DNA of 64,000 nt from assembly GCF_009789675.1 (NCBI RefSeq), contig NZ_CP046916.1:930001-994000 (forward strand), written 5' to 3'. Origin of the DNA: Paraburkholderia acidisoli. GTDB lineage: Bacteria; Pseudomonadota; Gammaproteobacteria; Burkholderiales; Burkholderiaceae. This document shows, piece by piece, positions 17,566 through 26,459 of this stretch. The stretch's first letter is position 1. Every line of letters begins with the position of its first letter. The notes below the pieces were generated by a model. The model was not told the origin of the DNA and did not search any database. It saw nothing but the letters and a program-made list of their open reading frames with translations. A program made the translations under genes and the position numbers.

Positions 17566-18983
17566 GCTTCGTGCGCGCGCAGGAAGCGGAAGAACTCGAC
17601 GCCTTCCCGCAGGCGACGCTTCATCATCTCCCAGCTCGTGAGCATCTCGCGCACGATCTCCCAGATCTTCGACGGCCGGAAATAGAACTCGCGATAAAAC
17701 CGCTCCAGCTCGTGATAAATGGCCTCGCGCGACAGATGCGGATAACCGATCGCCGCGAGTTGCACGCCCGCTTTCGATACCAGATTGATGGTCTTGTTCT
17801 CTTCCATCCAGCCGTTTTCCACGGCCTGCTTATACAGCGTCGTGCCCGGATACGGCGCCGCCAGCGAGACCTGGATCGTGTGCGGATTGATTTCCTTCGC
17901 GTATTCGATGGTCTTCTCGATCGTTGCTTCGGTCTCGCCCGGCAGGCCGAGAATGAACGTGCCGTGAATCTTGATGCCGAGCGTCTTGCAGTCGGCGCTG
18001 AAACGGCGCGCGAAATCGGTGCGCACGCCCTTCTTGATGTTGACGAGAATCTGGTCGTCGCCCGATTCGAAGCCCACCAGCAGCAGACGCAGGCCGTTGT
18101 CCTTCATGATTTTGAGCGTGGAATACGGCACGTTGGCCTTCGCGTTGCACGACCACGTCACGCCGAGTTCGCCGAGACCGCGCGCGATGGCTTCGGCGCG
18201 CGGAGCGTCGTCGGTGAAGGTGTCGTCGTCGAACATGATCTCTTTCACTTCAGGCATGTTGTCGCGAATCCACTTCACTTCTTCGAGCACGTTGGCCACC
18301 GAGCGCACGCGGTAACGATGGCCGCTCACCGTTTGCGGCCACAGGCAGAACGTGCAGCGCGACTTGCAGCCACGCCCCGTGTAGATCGACACGTACGGAT
18401 AGTTGAGATAGCCAATGAAGTAATTGCCGATCTTCAGGTCGCGCTGGTAGATGGGCGCCACAAACGGCAGCGCGTCCATGTCTTCGAGCACGGGACGGCC
18501 TTCGTTGTGCTCGATCGAGCCATCCTGCGCGCGCCAGCTCAAGCCCTGGATCTGCGCGAACGGTTTGCCTTCGGCAAGCTCCTTGCAGGTGAAGTCGAAC
18601 TCCTCGCGGCACACGAAGTCGATCGCCTCGGTGGCCGTGAGCGAGTTGTGCGGATCGACCTGCACCTTCGCGCCCACCATGCCCACGAGCACGCCGGGCT
18701 TGCGCTTCTTGAGGTCTTCGGCGAACAGGGCGTCCGTGGGAAACGACGGCGTGCTCGTGTGAATGATGACGAGGTCGTATTCGGCCGCGATCTTCAGCGT
18801 TGCGTCGATACCGAGGCCATCCGCGGGTGCGTCGAGCACGCGGCTCCCGGGCACGAGCGCGGCCGCCTGCACGAGCCACGTGGGATACCAGAACGAGCGG
18901 ATCTCGCGCTTCGCCTGATAGCGCGAACCCGCGCCGCCATCGAAGCCGTCGTACGACGGGGCCTGCAGAAACAGCGTTTTCAT
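17562..18983 (-). CDS. hpnJ: hopanoid radical SAM enzyme HpnJ
   Basis: A 473-residue B12-binding radical SAM protein. Residues 1-150 form a cobalamin-binding-like domain; the iron-sulfur motif CxxxCxxC is Cys206, Cys210 and Cys213 in GRGCKSRCTFC. HpnJ converts glucosaminyl-bacteriohopanetetrol into the cyclitol ether by ring contraction, after HpnI and HpnK. FDDDTFTDDAPRAE and FESGDDQILVNIKKGVRTDF are typical for the family. The deacetylase gene hpnK is not adjacent here. The ATG overlaps the stop of the small membrane-protein gene upstream. Confidence 0.92.
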   Translation of the reverse strand: MKTLFLQAPSYDGFDGGAGSRYQAKREIRSFWYPTWLVQAAALVPGSRVLDAPADGLGIDATLKIAAEYDLVIIHTSTPSFPTDALFAEDLKKRKPGVLVGMVGAKVQVDPHNSLTATEAIDFVCREEFDFTCKELAEGKPFAQIQGLSWRAQDGSIEHNEGRPVLEDMDALPFVAPIYQRDLKIGNYFIGYLNYPYVSIYTGRGCKSRCTFCLWPQTVSGHRYRVRSVANVLEEVKWIRDNMPEVKEIMFDDDTFTDDAPRAEAIARGLGELGVTWSCNAKANVPYSTLKIMKDNGLRLLLVGFESGDDQILVNIKKGVRTDFARRFSADCKTLGIKIHGTFILGLPGETEATIEKTIEYAKEINPHTIQVSLAAPYPGTTLYKQAVENGWMEENKTINLVSKAGVQLAAIGYPHLSREAIYHELERFYREFYFRPSKIWEIVREMLTSWEMMKRRLREGVEFFRFLRAHEA

Positions 18984-19438
18984 GTCCGGGTACTGCCGCG
19001 ACTCATCGCGGGCTTACGCTCGATTAAGGATTGGGGAAGAGAACGGCCGGGTTTCGCTTCGCTCCCGGCCGCACGCGCGGCGCCGGATGGCGGCGAAGCC
19101 AATGCGAGACGGCGCGGGTTGAGCAAAACGTGAAGCATGACGAATGCGCGCCGCGGACACTCGCTGGAGACTTCCACCACGTTCTGCCCTGGCTGGGCAA
19201 ACGCGATGTCTTCGCGGGCAAGCGCGGCACGGAACGACTGCGCCGCAAACCACTGCGCGACGAACACGGCAGCCACGACGAGGGCGACCACCGCGACACG
19301 AAATGCCGATGATGTGAACACCGCTTCCGGCACGTTGAAGACGAGCAGCGCTGCAACCGCCGCGATCTGAATGACCAGCGCAGCGATCGAACCGACCCAT
19401 AAATAAGCGCGACATTGAATCAGGGTAGAGCGTTTCAT
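18980..19438 (-). CDS. hypothetical membrane protein upstream of hpnJ
   Basis: I do not recognise the family. The first 65 residues hold two clear helices (SIAALVIQIAAVAALLVF and VAVVALVVAAVFVAQWFA), followed by about 85 polar residues rich in Ala, Arg and Ser. It starts at an ATG after GGAAGCACTC and its stop overlaps hpnJ (ATGA, 18980-18983), suggesting one transcript. The low-complexity C-terminus may be accessory or reflect an old frame change. Confidence 0.5.
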   Translation of the reverse strand: MKRSTLIQCRAYLWVGSIAALVIQIAAVAALLVFNVPEAVFTSSAFRVAVVALVVAAVFVAQWFAAQSFRAALAREDIAFAQPGQNVVEVSSECPRRAFVMLHVLLNPRRLALASPPSGAARAAGSEAKPGRSLPQSLIERKPAMSRGSTRT

Positions 19439-20092
19439 GATGAGTGCTTCCCGCTCCGCTCGATCTCAAGACACATCGATTTGAAACACCTGCCTTTCAT
19501 AACCGTGTCATTGAAACCGACCGGTGAGTGGTGGACTCACTTGCCACGATTGGCAGGCATGAGTACGTTCCGTCCGATCGTACGGATTCAACCTGATGAA
19601 GTGCTTAAGATTTGGACCGCCTATGTCTGAATAGAATGACGAAAACGCAATTCGCATTACGTTGCGTTACGTTGCGCTACACCGCCATTCCGGAATGCTT
19701 TCAATTTCGAGGTGACGATGTACGGCATCCGCATGTAGCCCGCATGACAAATCGCAAGCGCCGATGGCGTGCTGTCATGCGGTGCTCACTCACGGCCCCT
19801 TGCTTGTATGCAGTGCGACGACACGGCGCAATCCCTTACCGGATCTTTCGCGCGGGCGGCAGACCGTGCGCGTTGCACATGGCGTCAGGTCGCTCGACAC
19901 CTTAGCAGCGCAATTTGTCACCATTGAGACGAGCCTGGCGAATTCGCGACGCTGTGCCGCTTAGCCACTCACTGTCACACGCGTGACGCGGCAGTGAATT
20001 AGCCCTCAGGCTGCTCAGGCTGAATCGAATTAATTCGCATCGCCACGCGAGCGCGGCAGAAAGAGAGAGTCGGCAGAGAGATGGCGCGCGGC
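19439..20092. other. intergenic stretch, no supported gene
   Basis: These 654 bases separate the hopanoid operon from the iron operon's 3' end. GC content is visibly lower than in neighbouring genes. It contains a local repeat of TTACGTTGCG near 19662-19680. The frames present (63-97 codons) show no ribosome site, domain or codon bias that I trust. The hopanoid operon promoter should be near 19440-19560. Confidence 0.45.
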
Positions 20093-21151
20093 TCAGCGCG
20101 CCGTGCGCGGAAATACATTCGCGCACCCGGAAACCGCGAAACGGATCCACGTGCCTGCATCGGGCGTGCGAAAGCCCGGTACCCGTGCGCGTACGCGCGC
20201 CGAGGTCGATAACAGTTCGAGCGTGACCAGCGCATCGCGGCCGCCGAAGCCCACCTCGCGAACCAGCGCGCGTTGCGCGTCGCTGCGCGGGGCGGTGTCG
20301 GGCAAGACTTCGATCTGCTCGGGGCGCAGCACCACGTCGACATCGCCTTCCAGCGGCAACGCGCCCGCCTCCACCGGCAACGCGCCGAGCACGCAATGCG
20401 CGACGCCCGCGATCACGCGCCCCGGCACCACGACGGCCTCGCCCACGAACGCCGCCAGTTCCGGCGTCGCGGGCTGCTGGTACAGCGTGCGCGGCGCAGC
20501 CTGCTGGCCGATGCGGCCATCCAGCAGCACGGCCACCTCCTTGCCAAGCGAGAACGCTTCCGCCTGGTCGTGTGTGACGAGCAGTGCCGTCGCGCCGGCC
20601 GCCGCCAAAGCGCTCGCCACGGCATTGCGCGTCTCCGCACGCGCCGAGGCATCGAGCGCCGAGAACGGTTCGTCGAGCAACACCAGCCGCGGCGCGGGCG
20701 CGAGCGCTCGCGCCAACGCCACGCGTTGCTGCTGGCCACCGGAAAGCGCCTGCGGCGCGCGTTCGGCGTACTGCTGCGGCAGCCCCACGAGTTCGAGCAG
20801 TTCCGCCACGCGATGCCGTGTCTTGCGCTGCGCGCGCGGCAATCCGAACACGATGTTCTGCGCCACGCTCAAATGCGGAAACAGCGCGCCTTCCTGCGGC
20901 ACGTAACCGATCTCGCGCGCCTCGGGCGCCACGTGCATGCCCGCGCCCGCAACGCGCTTTTCGCCAATCTCGATGGTGCCCGCATCGGCGCGCTCGAATC
21001 CGCACAGCAGCCGTAGCAGCGTGGTTTTACCGCTGCCCGATGGTCCGAGCAGCGCGACCAGCGTCCCCGCATCGACATGAAAATCCACACCGCGCAACAC
21101 GGCATGCCCGGAAAAAGCGTGCGTCAGCCCGCTCACGCGAAGTGCGCTCAT
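20093..21151 (-). CDS. fbpC: ferric iron ABC transporter ATP-binding protein FbpC-like
   Basis: A 352-residue ATPase: Walker A GPSGSGKTT near residue 36, Q-loop VPQEGALFPHLSV, signature LSGGQQQRVALARAL and Walker B LVLLDEPFSALD, then a C-terminal TOBE-like regulatory domain (VDVVLRPEQIEVLPD). FVGEAVVVPGRV and the domain layout match FbpC/FutC-type ferric transporters. The ATG at 21151 overlaps the permease stop. The frame is also open far upstream through the permease gene; that long form is not real. Confidence 0.9.
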   Translation of the reverse strand: MSALRVSGLTHAFSGHAVLRGVDFHVDAGTLVALLGPSGSGKTTLLRLLCGFERADAGTIEIGEKRVAGAGMHVAPEAREIGYVPQEGALFPHLSVAQNIVFGLPRAQRKTRHRVAELLELVGLPQQYAERAPQALSGGQQQRVALARALAPAPRLVLLDEPFSALDASARAETRNAVASALAAAGATALLVTHDQAEAFSLGKEVAVLLDGRIGQQAAPRTLYQQPATPELAAFVGEAVVVPGRVIAGVAHCVLGALPVEAGALPLEGDVDVVLRPEQIEVLPDTAPRSDAQRALVREVGFGGRDALVTLELLSTSARVRARVPGFRTPDAGTWIRFAVSGCANVFPRTAR

Positions 21152-22833
21152 GATGTCGATTCGGCCAGTGCGCCGCTCGTGAGTTGAGATTGCGGCCCGG
21201 GTTCGCCCGCGATGGCCGCTTTGCCCGCGAAGGCCGCGCGCCCCGCGAACGCGAACAGCAATGCGGATGCGGCCAGCGAGATGGCGGTGAGCAACGCGGC
21301 ATAGGGCGCGGCGGCGGCGAACGCTAGCGTCGAGGTATCGGACCAGACCTGGGTCGCGAGCGTGTGCGTGCCGATGGGCGCAAGCAGCAAGGTCGCGTTC
21401 AGTTCGGTGACGACGGAGATGAACACGAGCGTGGCCGCCGCGCCGAGTCCCGGTCCCGCGAGCGGCAACACGACGCGGCACAGCGTGGCGAACCAGCCGA
21501 GGCCGAGCGCGCGCGACACGTCTTCGAGACGCGAGGGCATTTGCAGCAACGCCGCGCGCACGCTCACGACCGCGAGCGGCAAACAAAGGATGGCGTAGGC
21601 CGCCAGCAACAGCAGCGTGCCTTGATACAGCGGCTGAAGCAGGCGCACCGCGATCGACACGATGGCGAGCGCGATCACGAGCCCGGGCACGCCCTGGGCG
21701 ACGAAGGCCACGCGCTCCAGCAGCGTGGCGAAACGGCCGGGATAGCGCACGAGCAGATACGCGAGCGGCAACGCCAGCACCGTGGTGACGAGCGCCGCGA
21801 GCAGGCCGAGCCGCAGCGAGGCCAGGGTGGTGTCGAACAGCAGTTCCGGCGAGACGTCGGCGGGCGTGATGGCGGCTGCGCCCGGCTGCGTGAGCCAGTA
21901 CGCGATCATGCCGAGCGGCACGCCCAACGTGACGATATTCAGCATGCCGAACGAAGCCGCCACGGGCCAGCGCCAGCGACCGAGCGATTGCCGTTCGACC
22001 GCGCGCCGTACGCCGCGATCCACGCGCTCGTAGCGCGCGCGCCCGCGCACGCGAAACTCGCCGGCGAGACAGACAAGACACAAGAGGATCAGCACCGAAG
22101 CGAGCAGCGACGCGCCGCCGCCGTCGAAGCTCGTGCGATATTCGGCATAGATCTCGGTGGTGAACGTACGGTAGCGCAGCAACGTGAACGCGCCGAACTC
22201 GGAGAGCACGCCGAGCGCCACGAGCAAGGCCGAGCCGAGCAAGGCGGGCCGCAATTGCGGCAGAATCACGCGCCAGAAAATAGCCAGCCGATGGCAACCG
22301 AGCGAACGCGCGCATTCCTCCAGCGCCGGGTCCAGACCGCGCAGCGCCGCCGCAACCGGCAGATACACCAGCGGAAAGTACGCGGTGGTGATGACGATCA
22401 GCGCACCGAGAAAGTCCTGCAAATCGAGGCTCAGCGAAACCCACGCATAGCTCGTCACGAAGGCGGGCATGGCGAGCGGCGCGGCGCCGAGCAGCGCCCA
22501 CGCGCGGCGCCCCGGCACGTCGGTGCGCTCGACGAACCACGCGAGCGCGGTGCCGAGCAGCACGCTCAGCAGCGTCGCGCTCACCACGATGGTCAACGTG
22601 TTGACCAGCAACTCGCCAACCAGCGGCCGGAAGATCAGTTCGACGGCGTCGCGCAGCCCGTACGTGCAGGCTCGATAAAACGTGAGCGCGAGCGGCAGCA
22701 GCACAAGCACGGGGCCAACGGCCGCGGCCGCGAGCAACGCGCGCGGCGCGCGCCGCCGGTTCACGACCGGCGCGCGAGGCGAATCCCCGCTCGACGCCTC
22801 GCGAACGACCGGCGCGGTGGTGGCGTCGTTCAT
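21148..22833 (-). CDS. fbpB: ferric iron ABC transporter permease FbpB-like (two permease domains)
   Basis: The 561-residue protein carries two fused permease domains, about 12 helices, as in FbpB. EAA-type loops are seen in ALRGLDPALEECARSLGCHR (first half) and MPSRLEDVSRALGLGWFATL (second half), the sites that contact FbpC. It follows fbpA by 4 bases and overlaps fbpC. The N-terminal 30 residues are polar, ahead of the first helix. Function: ferric iron passage across the inner membrane. Confidence 0.9.
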   Translation of the reverse strand: MNDATTAPVVREASSGDSPRAPVVNRRRAPRALLAAAAVGPVLVLLPLALTFYRACTYGLRDAVELIFRPLVGELLVNTLTIVVSATLLSVLLGTALAWFVERTDVPGRRAWALLGAAPLAMPAFVTSYAWVSLSLDLQDFLGALIVITTAYFPLVYLPVAAALRGLDPALEECARSLGCHRLAIFWRVILPQLRPALLGSALLVALGVLSEFGAFTLLRYRTFTTEIYAEYRTSFDGGGASLLASVLILLCLVCLAGEFRVRGRARYERVDRGVRRAVERQSLGRWRWPVAASFGMLNIVTLGVPLGMIAYWLTQPGAAAITPADVSPELLFDTTLASLRLGLLAALVTTVLALPLAYLLVRYPGRFATLLERVAFVAQGVPGLVIALAIVSIAVRLLQPLYQGTLLLLAAYAILCLPLAVVSVRAALLQMPSRLEDVSRALGLGWFATLCRVVLPLAGPGLGAAATLVFISVVTELNATLLLAPIGTHTLATQVWSDTSTLAFAAAAPYAALLTAISLAASALLFAFAGRAAFAGKAAIAGEPGPQSQLTSGALAESTS

Positions 22834-22837
22834 GCGC

Positions 22838-23857
22838 TCAGAGCAGCCCCGCCTGACGCAGCAGACGCCCCGCCTGACTGTCGTCGCCGAGTTGCTGGAT
22901 CGTGAGCGACGGCGGCTTGAGCTGATCGAACGGCTTGTTGATGGGATCGCCCTGCACGCCCGGCCGCAGCGGATATTCGAAGCTGATGTGGTTCTGCGCC
23001 ATCAACTTCTGCGCGCGTTCGCTCACGAGGTAATCGAGAAACTTCTGCGCGTCGGCGGCATTGTGCGCGGTCTTCATCACCGCCGCGCCCGACACGTTGA
23101 CGAGCGCGCCCACGTCGCCGTCCGCGAAATGGCCCACCGCGCTATGTGTGGCCTTGTCGCCGATCTCGGCGTGCAGGCGGTCCCAGTAGTAGTTGTTGAT
23201 GATGCCGGTCGCCACCGCGCCGCGGTTGACAGCGGCCACCACGCCTTCGTCGTCGTCGAAGATCTGCGCGTTGGCCTTCAGGCCTTTGAGCCAGTCGAGC
23301 GTGGCGCTCTCGCCCTTGAGCGCGAGCACGGCGTCCACCACCGGCAGAAAGTCCGCGTCGCTGGGCGCGATCCCCACCTTGCCGCGCCACTCGGGCTTGG
23401 CGAGATCGAGCAGCGAATGCGGCAATTGCGCCGCCTGCAGCTTCGACGTGTTATAGGCCAGCACGTTTTCGCGCGCCGTCACGCCCACCCAATGCCCCGT
23501 GGGCGAGCTGTACTGCGCGGGCACGGCCGCGAGCGTGGCCGCCGCGACCGGCGCGAGCAGGCCCTTCTCTTCGAGCAACATCAGCTCGGGCGAATTCTCG
23601 GTGAAGTAGACGTCGGCGGGCGTGTTCGCGCCTTCCGCCACGAGTTGCGCGGCGAGCGCCGGCCCTTCGCCGCTGCGGATCTTCACGCTCACGCCGCTCT
23701 GTTGTTCGAAGTCTTTCGCCAGCTGATTGACGACCTGCTCGTGCTGCGCGTTATAGAGCGTGATCGACGCGGCATGCGCGGGAAGCGGCACCAGGCTCGA
23801 TGCCGTGAGCGCGAACGCCATGCGCAGCGGAATCGAGATGCGTGAGAGTTTCATCAT
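22838..23857 (-). CDS. fbpA: ferric iron-binding periplasmic protein FbpA-like
   Basis: A 339-residue periplasmic protein. The ATG-ATG at 23857 follows AAGGAC at a good distance; a signal peptide ends LPAHA. Mature sequence ITLYNAQHEQVVNQLAKDFE, DVYFTENSPEL and especially IINNYYWDRLH, with the paired tyrosines that ligate ferric iron in FbpA, identify it. It would capture iron released in the periplasm for FbpBC. It follows efeB by about 50 bases. Confidence 0.9.
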   Translation of the reverse strand: MMKLSRISIPLRMAFALTASSLVPLPAHAASITLYNAQHEQVVNQLAKDFEQQSGVSVKIRSGEGPALAAQLVAEGANTPADVYFTENSPELMLLEEKGLLAPVAAATLAAVPAQYSSPTGHWVGVTARENVLAYNTSKLQAAQLPHSLLDLAKPEWRGKVGIAPSDADFLPVVDAVLALKGESATLDWLKGLKANAQIFDDDEGVVAAVNRGAVATGIINNYYWDRLHAEIGDKATHSAVGHFADGDVGALVNVSGAAVMKTAHNAADAQKFLDYLVSERAQKLMAQNHISFEYPLRPGVQGDPINKPFDQLKPPSLTIQQLGDDSQAGRLLRQAGLL

Positions 23858-23908
23858 TGTCGTTGTCCTTGTTGTATCGCACATCGCGTGACGGAGGGGC
23901 CGAGGCGT

Positions 23909-25219
23909 TCAGGCGTCGAACAGGCCGGCACCGATAAACGAGCCCGGCTTCGCACCGGGCGGGCACGCGAAAATCGCGCTGCCCACATGCGTGGTGAACT
24001 GATTCATCATGTCGAACTTCGCGAGCCGGTCGTTGATGGGAATGAAGCCCTTGCGCGGATCGGCCTGATGCGCGATAAAAATCAGTCCCGCGTCATACTC
24101 GGTTTCCTGGCGCCACGGCGGCCAGCGTTCGATATAGAAGTTCGTGCCGTCGTTGTACGAATACGAGCGGCGCAGGATCTGCGCGCCGTCGTTCGAATCG
24201 CGATTGGAGAGCCGCACATGCGAGTTCTCGGGAATGAGCGGATTGCCGTCCTTGTCTTCGGCGGCGAGATCGACCGCGTCGAATTCGCGCGTCTTGCCGA
24301 TTGGCGCGCCGCTGTATTTCTCGCGCCCGAACACCTGCTCCTGAAAGCCGCGCTCCATCTGATCCCAGTGCTCGACGGTGATGCGAATGCGCCGCACGAC
24401 CGTGTACGTGCCGCCTTCCATCCACGGCGCGTCGGCGGCCTGGGCCCAGACGAACTGGTTCATCGCGGCGGCGTCGCTGATGGGCGGATTGTTGGTGCCG
24501 TCCTTGAAGCCCATGAGATTGCGCGGCGTCTGCCCGCGCGGCCCGGAAACGAAGCCCGCCTGGCCCCAGCGCATATGCACCGTGCCATACGCGGCGCGCG
24601 AGAGTTCGCGCACGGCATGAAACGCCACTTGCGCGTCGTTCGCGCACGCCTGAATGAACAGGTCGCCGCCGGTTTTCTCGGCCACGAGTTGATCGCCGTT
24701 GAAACGCGGCAGATCGACCAGCGCCGCCGGCCGCCGATGCGCCAGGCCATAGCGATCTTTATCGGCGGCCATGAAGAGGCCCGGTCCAAAGCCGAACGTG
24801 ATCGTGAGCCCCGCGGGCCCGATGCCGAGCACGTCGCCCGCGTCGGGCGCGCTCTGGTTGTCGCCGCTGCCTTCGAGCGGGCCCGCGGTTTGCCCTTGCG
24901 TCAAACGCGCGGCGGTTTGCGTCCATTGGCGCAGCAGTTTGATGACGTCGTCGCGAGAATTGGTCGCGAGATCGAACGCCGCCACGTAGGTATGCGATTG
25001 CTGTGGCGTGACGATACCGGCCTGATGCGGCGCGTAGAACGGCTCGACCACGCTGTACGGATCGAACGGCTTGTCGCGATGCGTGGCGCCCTGCGCGACA
25101 CCCGGCGCGGCGAGTCCCGCGCCGAGCGAGGCACTCGCGGCCACCGCCGCGCCGCCCGTCTTCAGAAACTTGCGCCGCGAGGCCTGCTTCGCGCGGTCGT
25201 CGTCGGAAGAAGAAGTCAT
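23909..25219 (-). CDS. efeB: Dyp-type peroxidase / deferrochelatase EfeB
   Basis: A 436-residue Tat-exported haem protein. The twin-arginine motif is SRRKFLKTGG near residue 14; processing is likely after PGVAQGA. Dyp signatures: GFKDGTNNP (GxxDG), the proximal haem histidine in ENSHVRLSNR, and the distal arginine region ILRRSYSY. EfeB oxidises ferrous iron or removes iron from haem in the periplasm and normally works with EfeUO; here FbpABC is encoded next instead. The start at 25219 (MTSSSDDD) is chosen over the earlier ATG because it gives a standard Tat signal. One base separates it from the gene upstream. Confidence 0.92.
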   Translation of the reverse strand: MTSSSDDDRAKQASRRKFLKTGGAAVAASASLGAGLAAPGVAQGATHRDKPFDPYSVVEPFYAPHQAGIVTPQQSHTYVAAFDLATNSRDDVIKLLRQWTQTAARLTQGQTAGPLEGSGDNQSAPDAGDVLGIGPAGLTITFGFGPGLFMAADKDRYGLAHRRPAALVDLPRFNGDQLVAEKTGGDLFIQACANDAQVAFHAVRELSRAAYGTVHMRWGQAGFVSGPRGQTPRNLMGFKDGTNNPPISDAAAMNQFVWAQAADAPWMEGGTYTVVRRIRITVEHWDQMERGFQEQVFGREKYSGAPIGKTREFDAVDLAAEDKDGNPLIPENSHVRLSNRDSNDGAQILRRSYSYNDGTNFYIERWPPWRQETEYDAGLIFIAHQADPRKGFIPINDRLAKFDMMNQFTTHVGSAIFACPPGAKPGSFIGAGLFDA

Positions 25220-25220
25220 G

Positions 25221-26411
25221 TCATTTCGCCAGAACCAGGGTGTTGACGTCGTCTTCCACGTAATAGAAGCCGTCGCCAGCGGGCGTGAGTGCAATGCCGA
25301 ACAGGTCGCCGTTGCCCGGCGGCGACTGCGCGCGGTCGGCGTCGATCCAGCGCGCGAACAACTGTTTCGCGGCCACGGGGTCGATCTCGACCACTTGCCC
25401 GTTGAGCGCGTTGGTCACGAGCAGATGACCCTGCGGCGTCATGATCATCGCGAGCGGACGATGCAGCAGACCGTCGGCGGTGAGTTGACGCCCCACGCCC
25501 GCGCTCGAGTCGCGCGTGAGCGGGTCTTCGATCACGTTGATGCGATTGCCGATGGCGTCGGACACGTACAGCAATTTGTTGTCCGCCGAGAGCGCGAGGC
25601 CCGTCGGCCCGACCAGGAACACGCCTCTGTCCGCGCGCGCGCCAAAGCCGCTCGCGATCACCGTTTCGCTCTTGACCGAAGGCGGCTGGCCATTGGGAAT
25701 GTCGAGCTCGAGGCGCAGCACCGTGGCCTGCTTGAACACGGGCGGCTCGCCGTCGGGCCCGAGGTCCGTGCCGCCCACGCCAAAGCCCGCATTGCTCACG
25801 AACAGCGTGGCCTGATTGCCGTTATCGACCAACGCCATGTTGCCCCACGGGTCGTTGATATTCGGGGTACTGATCGTTTTCGCAATCTTGCCTTGATTGT
25901 CGAGCACGATCATGCAGCCCGCGCCCTTCGTGTTGGTCGTGCCGTCGTTGCTCGGCGTGCTGCCCACGATCACCCAGCCCGACTTCAGCATCACCATGGC
26001 CGTCGAAAGACCCACGCCGCCGGGGCAACCCTTGAGGTCGCGCGGAATGGTCGCGAACAGCGTCATCTTCTTCGTGTCAGGGTGATAGTCGACGATGGTG
26101 GTGCCGGTACCTTGCAGATTGGCCGAGTTGTTGAAGTTGTCGACCAGTACGTCGCCCTGTTGAATTACGCCCGAACTCACGGGCGCCACGATGATCGCGT
26201 AGGGATTCTGGTCGCCGTTGTCGGGCACCGTGTTGATCAGCGTCGTGTGATGACGCACCGACGAGAGCAATCCCTCGTCGTCCGCATGCGCCACCGTTGC
26301 ACAGGCGCACGCCGCCATCGCCATGACGACACTGGCACGCCACGTTCGTTGCGCGCTTGAGCCGGTCAAGCGAGCCAATAAGCGGGTCAGCGAGCGAAAC
26401 AGACTTTTCAT
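25221..26411 (-). CDS. secreted NHL/beta-propeller-like protein of iron locus
   Basis: A 396-residue exported protein starting at the ATG at 26411 (AAGGAG precedes). A signal peptide ends ATVAHA. The rest has propeller-like blades: GVGLSTAMVMLKSGWVIVGS, TLFVSNAGFGVGGTD, GPTGLALSADNKLLYVSDAI, GHLLVTNALNGQVVEIDP and GDGFYYVEDDVNTLVLAK. No catalytic motif is evident. Position between the porin and EfeB in one transcript suggests it binds a ferric chelate, haem or a partner protein in the periplasm, which is inference. Confidence 0.8.
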   Translation of the reverse strand: MKSLFRSLTRLLARLTGSSAQRTWRASVVMAMAACACATVAHADDEGLLSSVRHHTTLINTVPDNGDQNPYAIIVAPVSSGVIQQGDVLVDNFNNSANLQGTGTTIVDYHPDTKKMTLFATIPRDLKGCPGGVGLSTAMVMLKSGWVIVGSTPSNDGTTNTKGAGCMIVLDNQGKIAKTISTPNINDPWGNMALVDNGNQATLFVSNAGFGVGGTDLGPDGEPPVFKQATVLRLELDIPNGQPPSVKSETVIASGFGARADRGVFLVGPTGLALSADNKLLYVSDAIGNRINVIEDPLTRDSSAGVGRQLTADGLLHRPLAMIMTPQGHLLVTNALNGQVVEIDPVAAKQLFARWIDADRAQSPPGNGDLFGIALTPAGDGFYYVEDDVNTLVLAK

Positions 26412-26459
26412 GAATTCATCTCCTTCTTCTGCGAGTTGCTTTCTCTCTACGCACACGCG

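Noticed and set aside
19415..19905. Two small frames (71 and 97 codons) in the hopanoid-iron gap
   Set aside because: No ribosome site, no recognisable family, composition unlike coding sequence of the region.
20905..20915. GTAACC-like hexamers elsewhere (for example in fbpC, and near 286)
   Set aside because: They are inside genes and lack CGAA after 16 bases.
20093..22540. 815-codon frame reading through permease into ATPase, as if a fusion
   Set aside because: The upstream part is a shadow of fbpB in another phase; the ATPase domain starts at 21151 with an ATGA overlap.
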